From positions 65,394 through 90,542 of the forward strand of contig MSJI02000265.1 in the NCBI GenBank assembly GCA_001931905.2: DNA of 25,149 nt, given 5' to 3'. Both the position numbers and the translations under genes were made by a program. Below are positions 1 to 8,238 of this stretch, in pieces (the stretch's first letter is position 1; the number at the start of each line of letters is the position of its first letter). Under the pieces are notes generated by a model. That model was not told the origin of the DNA, searched no databases, and saw nothing but the letters and a program-made list of their open reading frames with translations. The stretch is from Cladosporium sp. IMV 00045. Lineage: Eukaryota > Ascomycota > Dothideomycetes > Cladosporiales > Cladosporiaceae.

Positions 1-115
1 AAAAAAAAAAAAAAAGTCCCCATTTCATAAACCTCATAATCAACTGCCCATCCCAACGCCGTGCATCAAAATCAAAACGGATAGAAGCAAACCCCTCCGT
101 CATACAAATCCCCCA

Positions 116-325
116 TCAATTTCCCTTCCTATGTCTCCCCTGCGAATTCTGCCTCGAAAACACGGCCTTAAAGCCTTCCGCCACGGTGAGCATGACGAGC
201 GCGATGAGGTACTGCACCATCTGCACGACCCAGCGCGCCGGCGCCCAGAGTTTGCCTTCCGGGTCGTTGACTTGGCCCGCGCCGCGCATGAAGCGCGTCG
301 AGCTCGTGTCTTGGGGTGAGGACAT
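116..325 (-). CDS. Small putative single-pass membrane protein, 69 aa, unknown function
   Basis: One uninterrupted minus-strand frame encodes 69 aa. Residues about 30-55 contain a hydrophobic stretch (QMVQYLIALVMLTVAEGF) that could form one membrane helix. It is preceded by a polar N-terminus and followed by a short basic tail ending in RHRKGN. No signal peptide is evident. Coding support is indirect but consistent: third positions are mostly C or G, and the sequence just upstream of the ATG (about 326-440 read on the minus strand) is C/A-rich, like the leader of the sulfotransferase gene at 7211. I do not recognise the family. Small subunits of ER or mitochondrial membrane complexes look like this, but that is only a size-and-topology analogy. 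An additional exon cannot be excluded. Confidence 0.55.
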   Translation of the reverse strand: MSSPQDTSSTRFMRGAGQVNDPEGKLWAPARWVVQMVQYLIALVMLTVAEGFKAVFSRQNSQGRHRKGN

Positions 326-837
326 TTGGTTGGTTTTGTGTCTTTGGGTTTGGTTTGGTTTGGGTTGTTGGTGGTTGGTGCGGTAGTTGGTTTTGGAGCT
401 GAGTGAGGAGTTGGGATTTAGTGGCCTCGACTTGGCTGTTTGGAGTGAAGATTGATGAGTTGGTTTGGAAGGCAGTTGTGGTGTTATTGGTGTTCAGCAG
501 AACGTGTGGGTGTGTTGCGGTGTTCTCTCTTCTTTACATGTAGAGGGCAAATGTAGTGATGACGTCCTGGGATCGAGGTTGAGCGTGGCGAAGTCCCCCG
601 GCCGGCTTCCACGCTTGCCGTGCTCCCAGTGTGTGCACAGGAAGCGCCTATTTCCACAGCCGGATCGGCAGGTTCCTGTGAAGCTTGACTGAGGCACGTG
701 GATTTTTGTGAAATGCGAGGCATAAATGGTTCTTAATAACAATAATGTCACTGATCCAAGTACAAAGTAGTTTCGCCTTATCAATGTCCGTCCTGCAAAA
801 CGCGAGTCTTTGACCTTACGGCATCGAAGCTGGAGGA

Positions 838-861
838 TTAACCCAACCCTAACCCTAACAC
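838..861. repeat. Short telomere-like (CCCTAA)n tract
   Basis: Two perfect tandem CCCTAA units lie at 847-858, flanked by degenerate partial units (TTAACCCAA before, CAC after). CCCTAA/TTAGGG is the usual filamentous-fungal telomere unit. This copy is too short to be a telomere. The AACCCTAA core is also known as a telobox promoter element. Which of these applies cannot be decided from the sequence. Confidence 0.6.
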
Positions 862-1634
862 TGGTTTGCGATTGCGTCCAAATCTCTCATACCTTACCTT
901 ACTTGCGAGCGTGACCTATGCACAACAAGTACATGCAGTTCGCACTGTAATAGCATCATCATTGTTTCAAGTTTTCCACGTCCATTCTTTCTTCTGGGCG
1001 TGTTGGTCGTTATCGTTGCGAGAACATCAAGACTTCGCTTGCGGTCATGTTGTCATTCAATATGCACACAATGCAATTGCTCAAAGCATACCTGAGGTAT
1101 TGCATGCAGAGCAATTCAATATTTTCCGTGTAGTAACAGCAGGCTCGACATGCAAAATACGGTCGTACAGTCACAAGTGCTGAACAGCAATCATTATCTG
1201 TCTAGAAGAAACGACGTCCCAGGCCACCGAAAGCATTCTCAGGGAGTGCATGGGTAAGAAAGCTGACAGGAAGGCCTGCAGAAGAAAAGAAGAGGGAAGC
1301 AGGTCATCGATTGGATGCGTGAAGTGTCTCGCGGCAATTGTATCCATCACACATGTTGACTTCTCACATCGCAACAACGATTACGTCTACCCATCTAGCT
1401 TCCAGGGCCAGCCTGATCACGCAAGGTCAACGATCAAGACTTTAACCATGTCATTCGTCCTTCTTATCAATGACGAAACACGAAGCAATCGCATGTGAAA
1501 GGCGTAGACCTCCTCCGAATGCATGTGAAGCAATCCCAAGTTCAACATAAAGACAAGTCACCAACAAACACATCAACAAGCAACACACGCAAGGATTGGA
1601 CGGAAGGGATCGATGCAGCAGGCTTTCAGGCGAC

Positions 1635-1811
1635 ATGCGCCCCAACTTTAGCGGCACGACGGTGCCCACCGTCCAGATCGTGGAGAGAGAGGTGCTGCCG
1701 AGCGTGCGGAAGAAGGAACGGGCGAGCTTCGACGGCCGTAAGCCTGCAGGGCTTCAGATCTGGCGAGCCGTGATTGGCTGGCAGTTGGGGAGAGGTCGAG
1801 GATGGACGTGA
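1635..1811 (+). other. Small open frame with coding-like codon bias, 58 aa, possible gene relic
   Basis: Starting at the ATG at 1635, a frame runs to a stop at 1809-1811. From 1635 to about 1745 it uses mostly C or G at third positions (for example CGC CCC AAC, GTG CCC ACC GTC CAG ATC GTG GAG), unlike its surroundings. The peptide begins MRPNFSGTTVPTVQIVEREV and matches no family I recognise. A possible acceptor (TTTCAG) lies just upstream at about 1623-1628, so this could be one exon of a decayed or unannotated gene. Competing frames on both strands are also open, so the call is weak. Confidence 0.2.
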
Positions 1812-2726
1812 CGTTGGGGCAGCAGCTCTCAGACAGCTCTCTTGCGTGGGTTGAATAGAGCTTGCTGGTCTCGTTGGGAATTCTTGACAGGAGAGGTGTC
1901 ATGCGAGTGCGAGTGCGTTGATGCTTATCTGTCTGCCTGGTCGTGAGGGGGAATAAATGTGTGATGGTGTGGCGAGGCGGACGATGGCGAGCGATGGCAG
2001 CCAGTCGAAACTAGGGGAGCGGCTTTGCTACGGCCGCTGGCAGAATCATAGTAGTCATGGACTCGTGGCTGTCACCAAGTCGAGCCTTGACCAGCCTGCC
2101 ACTACTATATCGCGTACCGCCTCGGCTTTGACAGAGATCGTCCCCCGGTCCAGGGACTCGCTGTGTTTGAGAGACATACTTCCAGCTTGCGTTCGGTTTG
2201 CTCACCGATGAGCCCTTGAAGTCTGATTCTGCCAGGTACGATTCGCGAGTGTTGTTGGGAGACGAAGTAAACATCCCATCGAATGTCGAAACTTCATAGT
2301 CATGATAATTAGACCATTGGTATAGAGGCTACATTTGCCGGCTTGGATGGAGTAAGCATAGAGTAACCTCAGCGCCTCGGCAGGGCTGTCCTGTACATTC
2401 TGCCGTAATGCGGGACCTGCAGGAAACTCCCCAATACATGCATGCAAGTAGTACGAGTGTCATCGCCGCCACCAGGCACCGGCGAGTGTCAACCTCCAGT
2501 GGCAGTGAATAGAGTGACAGTCGAGATGCATGCAACGCCCGTAAGACCAGGCCATACAGCCCGAGTCCCTTACTGCAGGGAGTAGAGGCTGGCATGCTGG
2601 TGGCGAGAATAGTCGATTGCTGAAGATCCTTTGAGCAGCGCCGGCGCAATGGAATATTCGACGAACACTACTCACACCGCCCGCACGCGACACTTCTGAC
2701 ACTTGGCCAGACAAGAGTCTGCTAGG

Positions 2727-2731
2727 CCAAT
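2727..2731 (+). promoter_or_regulatory. CCAAT box upstream of the desaturase gene
   Basis: A CCAAT pentamer sits about 450 nt upstream of the desaturase start codon and is followed by a GC-rich stretch. CCAAT is the binding core of the fungal HAP/CBC complex. The motif is short, so chance occurrence is quite possible. Confidence 0.3.
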
Positions 2732-2925
2732 CGCGGGCGCGCGCTGAGCCGGCGAGACAGGGTTCTGCTGCTTTTCTTGTGGGCTCAACTGGTTGAGCTG
2801 CGGGAGAATTCGCTTCCCCACACCGAGCGAGGCAAACGAAAGCAAAAGGCCATTTCCATCGCCGCTCAGGCAAATCCTACCCGCCCGCTGAGCTGCCCTT
2901 CTTCCCTTAATAAATCTCCTGCCCG

Positions 2926-3182
2926 TGCCTTGCCTCTCTTTTCCCACCTCTACCGCCCCTACCACTCCCTCCTCCTCCTCACACCTACTACTCCTACTGC
3001 CCAAGGGCATCTCTCCTCCTCTCCATCCTCTCACGCCAACCCACAGACTCTCGTTTTGCTCGAGAGCCACACTCGCAGCAGTCTTACCCGGCAGCCTAGC
3101 TCGCCACGTCTGCGACCGATTGTTTATTTTCCATTGAGGAGCTGAATCACCCTCCGGCGACACCAATCGCTTCCTCACAAAG
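2926..3182 (+). promoter_or_regulatory. Pyrimidine-rich core promoter and 5' leader of the desaturase gene
   Basis: From about 2926 to 3075 the plus strand is almost continuous C and T, with runs such as CTCCCTCCTCCTCCTC and CATCTCTCCTCCTCTCC. The sequence then runs to the start codon at 3183 in the context CACAAAGATGCC. Long CT tracts just upstream of transcription starts are typical of highly expressed fungal genes, fitting an essential lipid enzyme. The open frames seen here on both strands reflect this low-complexity composition. Confidence 0.5.
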
Positions 3183-4634
3183 ATGCCTTCGCATCAGCCT
3201 ACCTCCGGCATGCCTGCCGTCGACCCCGCCTACCTCTCTAGCCAGCCCTCCGCTGCCTCCAAGCCCGCGCCGCAAGAGCCTGTCAGGAACCCCAAGTATG
3301 ACCCGAAGAAGCCGCACATCACCGAGACTCCCATGACCAAGAAGAACTGGTACAAGCACGTCAACTGGCTCAATGTCATCCTGATCGTGGGTATCCCCAT
3401 GTGCGGTCTCGTCACCGCCTGGTGGACTCCGCTGCACCTCAAGACTGCGGTGTGGTCGATCGCCTACTACTTCGCCACTGGTCTCGGAATCACGGCTGGA
3501 TACCACCGCCTTTGGGCGCACACCTCATACTCTGCTCGCCTCCCGCTTCAGATCTTCCTCGCTGCCGTCGGTGGCGGTGCTGTTGAGGGCTCCATCAGAT
3601 GGTGGGCCCGCGACCACCGCGCTCACCACCGCTACACCGACACCGAGAAGGACCCTTACAGCGTTCGCAAGGGTCTCCTGTACTCTCACTTCGGATGGAT
3701 GCTCATGAAGCAGAACCCCAAGAGAATTGGCCGCACCGACATCTCCGACCTCAACGACGACCCTGTCGTTGTCTGGCAGCACAAGCACTACCTGAAGGTC
3801 GTCCTCTTCATGGGTCTCATCTTCCCCACCCTCGTCGCTGGTCTCGGCTGGAACGACTGGCTCGGTGGCTTTGTCTACGCTGGTATCCTCCGCATCTTCT
3901 TCGTCCAGCAGGCTACCTTCTGCGTCAACTCTCTTGCCCACTGGCTCGGTGACCAGCCCTTCGACGACCGCAACAGCCCCCGTGACCACGTCATCACTGC
4001 TCTCGTCACTCTCGGTGAGGGCTACCACAACTTCCACCACGAGTTCCCCTCCGACTACCGCAACGCCATCGAGTGGCACCAGTACGACCCCACCAAGTGG
4101 TCCATCTGGGCTTGGAAGCAGATGGGTCTCGCCTACGACCTCAAGCAGTTCCGCGCCAACGAGATTGAGAAGGGCCGTCTCCAGCAGCAGCAGAAGAAGC
4201 TCGACCAGAAGCGCGCTAAGCTCGACTGGGGTGTTCCTCTCGAGCAGCTGCCCGTCATGGAGTGGGATGACTACGTCGACCAGGCCAAGAACGGCCGCGG
4301 TCTCATCGCTGTCGCCGGTGTTGTTCACGACGTGACCGATTTCATCAACGACCACCCCGGTGGCAAGGCCATGATCCGCTCCGGCCTCGGCAAGGACGCC
4401 ACCGCCATGTTTAACGGCGGTGTCTACTACCACTCGAACGCCGCCCACAACCTTCTCTCTACCATGCGCGTCGGCGTCATCCGCGGCGGCATGGAGGTCG
4501 AGATCTGGAAGCGCGCCCACGGCGAGAACAAGGACACGACCATCGTCAAGGATGCTCAGGGCAACCGCATCGTGCGTGCTGGTGCGCAGGTGACCAAGGT
4601 CGTCGAGCCGCCCGCGAGCGCCAGCACCGCCTAG
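3183..4634 (+). CDS. OLE1: Delta-9 acyl-CoA (stearoyl-CoA) desaturase with C-terminal cytochrome b5 domain
   Basis: This 483-aa protein inserts the first cis double bond at C9 of palmitoyl- and stearoyl-CoA in the ER membrane, using O2 and electrons from its fused cytochrome b5 domain. The three desaturase histidine boxes are present: HRLWAH at residues 108-113, HRAHH at 145-149 and HNFHHEFP at 282-289, with NSLAHW at 249-254. Hydrophobic segments lie at about 62-80, 88-106 and 205-240. The b5 domain spans about 355-435, with the heme ligand motif HPGG at 391-394 and likely second histidine near H417/H422. Length and domain order match fungal Ole1 proteins. The gene has no intron. The start is supported by the pyrimidine-rich leader and by length. 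A clear single-copy-type housekeeping gene. Confidence 0.97.
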   Translation: MPSHQPTSGMPAVDPAYLSSQPSAASKPAPQEPVRNPKYDPKKPHITETPMTKKNWYKHVNWLNVILIVGIPMCGLVTAWWTPLHLKTAVWSIAYYFATGLGITAGYHRLWAHTSYSARLPLQIFLAAVGGGAVEGSIRWWARDHRAHHRYTDTEKDPYSVRKGLLYSHFGWMLMKQNPKRIGRTDISDLNDDPVVVWQHKHYLKVVLFMGLIFPTLVAGLGWNDWLGGFVYAGILRIFFVQQATFCVNSLAHWLGDQPFDDRNSPRDHVITALVTLGEGYHNFHHEFPSDYRNAIEWHQYDPTKWSIWAWKQMGLAYDLKQFRANEIEKGRLQQQQKKLDQKRAKLDWGVPLEQLPVMEWDDYVDQAKNGRGLIAVAGVVHDVTDFINDHPGGKAMIRSGLGKDATAMFNGGVYYHSNAAHNLLSTMRVGVIRGGMEVEIWKRAHGENKDTTIVKDAQGNRIVRAGAQVTKVVEPPASASTA

Positions 4635-5456
4635 ATTGGTGCTTCTTTTTCTTACGGCCGCTTTCCAAATACCCAGCAACAATCGAGAATTCACTCAAAT
4701 CCCGCACAAAGATTGAGACGAAGGCATGCAATTACAACAAACAAATAACTTTTTCCACAATGGCGCGTTTAGCGACTTGCCGTTTTTTTTTTCTCTTTTT
4801 CTATTACAATTTTCCTATTTTTGGGCGGTCTTTACATTCGCTGAACATAGACCTTTCTCTCTACACAACCTTGTCTCCCTGTTGCCCGGCGCGGCGATAG
4901 AGCTGAGCTGCTTTTTTTCGGGGGGCCATTGGGTTGTAAGGTAGCTTTAGATAATCGGTCGAAAATTTTGATAATGTACTTTGTACACCCAAACAACTTG
5001 GACTTTTCGTTTCTCGTGCTTTCAATTGAGTTGTGGACTTCTACGGTGAGTTTGGTTGATGTTTGGTAGATTCTGGTACGTGGATGTTGAGATGGCTGCG
5101 GCCAAGCTTTGTTGATACATGATATGCATTACTCCGTGAAAAAGATTGTCAGGTGAAAGTTCATCGCTCACGGCATCACCTTTGTTGGATGCTTTTCTTT
5201 CAAACATCACACACACACACACACACACACACTCTCTCTCTCTCTCTCTCAACAACTCGCATGCTCAATGCCGTGAAGGTGATCTTACTTACAAAAGTGA
5301 AGGCAGCAAATCGACCCGCATTCGGCAAAGTTCCCCCAGCTCTCACGCTCTGAACCCGCGCCTTCGGCGGTCCATTGATTCGCAAGCGAGCCATCCATGC
5401 ATCTATCTTCTTTGAGCTCGAAACAAGTTGCAATAAACCCAGGAAAAACGACAACC
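4635..5456. other. Intergenic region between the desaturase and CDC73 genes
   Basis: This 822-nt gap contains the desaturase 3' untranslated region (T-rich stretches near 4780-4820 and 4911-4917), then a dinucleotide microsatellite at 5208-5250 and the 5' leader of CDC73. No further gene is supported. Short open frames around 5146-5415 are produced by the microsatellite. Confidence 0.6.
5208..5250. repeat. Compound microsatellite (CA)12(CT)9
   Basis: Twelve CA units at 5208-5231 run directly into nine CT units at 5232-5249. The tract is uninterrupted and ends about 207 nt before the likely CDC73 start codon, so it lies in or near the core promoter. Length polymorphism between strains would be expected. 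Confidence 0.95.
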
Positions 5457-6734
5457 ATGGCGACAACCGATGGAAACCTTCCCGACGGACTGGCACTCCT
5501 CCGCGCCTCCATCGCCGACTCAACCCTCCCCATCCCAAGCGCGACGCAAGAAGCAACCGCACCAGAGCAGTCACTGGCGGCCGCAGGCTACCTCGTCTTC
5601 AACCAAAACAGCCAGCACATTCCCATACCTTTGACGCAAGAGACGCGCTTCATCAGTGTAGCACTCGGAGAAAAGCCCATAGACTTGCGCTCCGCCTTTT
5701 TCTGCTGGCAAAACCGCGACAAGGGCACTGGAGACTACATTGCGGCGACGCAGGCGCTCAACGCCGAGCTCTCTGCTCTCGGCAAGCAGGAGACTGTCAC
5801 CAACTTGGTTTTCGTGGAGAAGCTCGATCTCGTCAACTGGCTCAGCGGGGAGAGCGGCGAGGAGGAGAGCGAGTTCATCAAGAGCGCGGACAACACCGTC
5901 CAAACACGAGCGGAGGCACGCGATGCAGCCGCCACGGCCGCGGGAGGGGAGGACGTGGAGATGCGCGACGCGGGCATCAGCGACGCCGCCGCGAAGAAGA
6001 GGGAGGACGAGCGGCTGCGGGAAATCTACGCGCTGGAGCGCAAAATGGGCGACCGCAACACCGTCCTGCGCGGCGTGAAAGTGCAGGACTTCAGCGGCAT
6101 CCGCAAGTTCAGCGCCGGCTTCCTCGCGAAGAACGCCAAAGGCGCTTCCTCCGCCACCGCTGCCAACGGCGCCGCTCTCACCAACAACCCCGCCCTCCGC
6201 CCGCCCGTCAAGAGCTCCAGCGGCCGCCGCGCGGAGCCCATCATCCTCCTCTCCCCCTCCGCGTCCAGCCTCATCCGCATGCCGAACGTCAAATCCTTCC
6301 TGCAAGACGGACAATACCAGGCGCCCGAAACGGCGTCGTCCACGGCGCCCAACATCCTGCACCTCACGCGCCTCCTCCCCAGCATCGACAGCCAGAAACC
6401 CATGCGCTTCATCCTCGTCGACTCGCCCGACCAGTTCCGCCCGGACTACTGGAACAGGGTCGTGGCGGTTTTCACGACGGGTCAGGCCTGGCAGTTCAAG
6501 AATTACAAGTGGCAGGCGCCCGCGGATCTGTTCAGCCACGTGCTGGGCGTCTACGTGGGCTGGCAGGGTGAGATGGTCCCGGATACGGTTAAGGGGTGGG
6601 GCAGGGGTGTGCTGAGCGTGGGGCTCGATAAGGGAAATGCCAGGTGGCGGGATAGAGAGGTTGTGGAGGAGGTTTGGGGCGGGATTGAGGCGAGGATGAG
6701 AGCTATGGGTTGGTCGAGGGAGGGGCCACGGTAG
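5457..6734 (+). CDS. CDC73: Paf1 complex subunit Cdc73 (parafibromin homologue)
   Basis: The 425-aa protein is a subunit of the nuclear Paf1 complex, which travels with RNA polymerase II and promotes elongation, histone modification and 3' end formation. The N-terminal part (about 1-130) carries the conserved GYLVFNQ and RFISVALGEKPIDLRSAFFCW segments. A charged, Ala-rich linker lies at about 140-255. The C-terminal Ras-like Cdc73 domain at about 258-420 includes PIILLSPSASSLI, VDSPDQFRPDYWNRVVAVF and GQAWQFKNYKW. I chose the ATG at 5457 (context ACAACCATGG) because the conserved protein begins there. An in-frame ATG at 5397 would add 20 unconserved-looking residues. No intron is seen. The last 200 nt become G-rich on the coding strand. 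Confidence 0.95.
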   Translation: MATTDGNLPDGLALLRASIADSTLPIPSATQEATAPEQSLAAAGYLVFNQNSQHIPIPLTQETRFISVALGEKPIDLRSAFFCWQNRDKGTGDYIAATQALNAELSALGKQETVTNLVFVEKLDLVNWLSGESGEEESEFIKSADNTVQTRAEARDAAATAAGGEDVEMRDAGISDAAAKKREDERLREIYALERKMGDRNTVLRGVKVQDFSGIRKFSAGFLAKNAKGASSATAANGAALTNNPALRPPVKSSSGRRAEPIILLSPSASSLIRMPNVKSFLQDGQYQAPETASSTAPNILHLTRLLPSIDSQKPMRFILVDSPDQFRPDYWNRVVAVFTTGQAWQFKNYKWQAPADLFSHVLGVYVGWQGEMVPDTVKGWGRGVLSVGLDKGNARWRDREVVEEVWGGIEARMRAMGWSREGPR

Positions 6735-7210
6735 GAAGCTTTGTGGGGCGAGACGCAGGCACTGGTCAGAAGACTATTGGCATGGCTTGCGGGAAAAATG
6801 TAAGATTTCATCATATTACTGGGCAGTTCAATGGGTGCGTTCAAGCGGGAGTTGGTGGGTTACATGTATTTTGCTGAGCTGGCGGTTCTCTCAGCTGAAG
6901 GAGCTACGCTAGACCATGAGGGAATTCAATCTAGATTCCTTTCACTCAGCCGCAGACTGTGACAGGCAAGCATATATACGGTCTTGGAGCGTTAGTCACA
7001 CGGGATTCGGAGACTCGCTCGCTGTGCCAGACTTCACCGATACAGACCTTGCCTTTGCTCGATTTCCTGGTCTGATCGAGCTGGAATCCTCGTCGACATA
7101 GATCGATATCGATATCAGCATTCTCGACTACACATCAAGACCAAAACACCCCTCGCCCATCCAACCATCCCACCCAACAACCAACCAGTCCAGCCAAAAC
7201 CAAACCAATC
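6735..7210. other. Intergenic region between CDC73 and the sulfotransferase gene
   Basis: The 476-nt gap holds the CDC73 3' end and the sulfotransferase promoter. The last 80 nt (about 7130-7210) form a C/A-rich leader. A small palindromic ATCGATATCGAT lies at about 7102-7113. An open frame at 6916-7101 lacks coding bias and is not called. Confidence 0.5.
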
Positions 7211-8158
7211 ATGTCCTCCACCACCTCCACCACCTTCCCCCTCCTAACCTCCATGCTCGCCACCTCCACCTACCAAAAAGAACCCCAACTCCACCCCCTC
7301 ACCAACCGCCTCATCGACTCCCACCCAGGCGTCCGCACGCGTCCCATGAAACTCCTCGTCCTCGGCGCCTCCCGCACGGGCACAATGTCCATCCTCATCG
7401 CACTGGAACACCTCTCCTACAAACCCTACCACATGAGCCGCGCCATGGCGTCCCCACGCCCCCACTTCTCTCTCTGTAGCGAAGCGCTGCTCGCCAAATT
7501 CCACGCCCGCGGCAAACCCTGGGGGCGCGAGGAATTCGACCGCGTTCTGGGAGAGTATGACGCGGTGGAAGACGTGCCGTGTATTTGCTTCGCGGAGGAA
7601 TTGGTGCGAGCTTATCCGGAGGCGAAAGTGGTGCTGAACAACCGCGATGTCGACAGCTGGCTGGCCAGCATGGACGCCACGGCGGGCGTGGTTCTGCGCT
7701 GGAAGAGCTGGCGCTGGCTCGCGGGATGGGATGCGAAGCTCGCGGGGCCGTGGTGGGAGCATGGCAAGCTCGTCGTGCCGGCGGCGTATGGGACGTTGAA
7801 TGATTTTTCGGCGACGAGTCCGGCGAGGGAGAGTTTTAGGAGGCATTATGAACGGATGAGGGAACTGGTGCCAAAGGAGAGGAGACTGGAGTATGAGGTG
7901 GGGGAGGGGTGGGGGCCGCTTTGTGCGTTTTTGGGGGTTGAGGTGCCACTGGGGGTGGAGTTTCCGAGGGTTAATGATCGGCAGGAGTTTGTGAGGGTGC
8001 ATGCTTTTATGTGGTGGTTGGCGTTTGGGAGGATGATTGGGAGGGTGGCGGTGGTGGGTTTGCCGGTTGTGGGTGGGGTGGTGGCGCTTTGGTTTGGGGG
8101 TGGGAGGGGTTGGAGAGAGGGAACGGGTGAGGTAATTGGATATTTGCACGCGACATGA
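7211..8158 (+). CDS. Sulfotransferase-family (P-loop) protein with C-terminal hydrophobic segment
   Basis: The 315-aa protein resembles the fungal Sulfotransfer_4 family, annotated as P-loop sulfotransferase-like proteins that often end in a membrane segment. The PAPS-binding-type P-loop is MKLLVLGASRTGTMS (residues 46-60). The core continues with CFAEEL (127-132) and YPEAKVVLNNRDVDSWLASM (135-154), where the NNRD strand corresponds to the usual TxRD element. GWGPLCAFLGVEVP (233-246) and FPRVND (251-256) are the typical C-terminal family motifs. Residues 264-296 are hydrophobic and may anchor the protein. The start matches a C/A-rich leader (CCAATCATGTCC). The substrate is unknown, and many members are not biochemically tested. 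The coding strand shifts from strongly C-rich at the 5' end to strongly G-rich at the 3' end. Confidence 0.88.
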   Translation: MSSTTSTTFPLLTSMLATSTYQKEPQLHPLTNRLIDSHPGVRTRPMKLLVLGASRTGTMSILIALEHLSYKPYHMSRAMASPRPHFSLCSEALLAKFHARGKPWGREEFDRVLGEYDAVEDVPCICFAEELVRAYPEAKVVLNNRDVDSWLASMDATAGVVLRWKSWRWLAGWDAKLAGPWWEHGKLVVPAAYGTLNDFSATSPARESFRRHYERMRELVPKERRLEYEVGEGWGPLCAFLGVEVPLGVEFPRVNDRQEFVRVHAFMWWLAFGRMIGRVAVVGLPVVGGVVALWFGGGRGWREGTGEVIGYLHAT

Positions 8159-8238
8159 GCTATGTACTTTGCTGAGAGGCTGTTGTTGCCATTCCTGGAA
8201 ACTTTTCGATCGGATTCACACATCACTTTCCTCCCCTT

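Larger units (their letters stand above)
326..2880. other. Gene-poor interval with no confident gene
   Basis: About 2.5 kb separates the 69-aa gene from the desaturase leader. The first 120 nt are the likely C/A-rich 5' leader of the minus-strand gene. The open frames here are short, overlap on both strands and mostly lack C/G-biased third positions. The exceptions noted separately are a two-unit telomere-like run near 838-861 and a small frame with codon bias at 1635-1811. No transposon ends, tRNA or long repeats were seen. The right end presumably holds desaturase promoter elements. Confidence 0.5.

Noticed and set aside
866..1183. 105-aa frame starting with a signal-peptide-like MRLRPNLSYLTLLASVTYAQQ...
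   Set aside because: Codon usage is unbiased and His/Phe-rich, the cysteines do not form a recognisable pattern, and no leader features are present; probably chance.
3525..4694. 389-aa open frame antisense to the desaturase gene
   Set aside because: It mirrors the strong C/G third-position bias of the desaturase gene; its product is a Val/Leu/Asp/Glu-rich shadow with no family resemblance.
5375..6571. 398-aa plus-strand frame and 322-aa minus-strand frame (5571-6539) overlapping CDC73
   Set aside because: Both are shadows of the high-GC CDC73 frame, with Arg-rich or Ala/Glu/Val-rich compositions and no domain; the CDC73 frame has clear conserved motifs.
7244..8149. 301-aa frame antisense to the sulfotransferase gene
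   Set aside because: His/Pro/Arg-rich composition is explained by the C-rich and G-rich halves of the real gene; no conserved motif.
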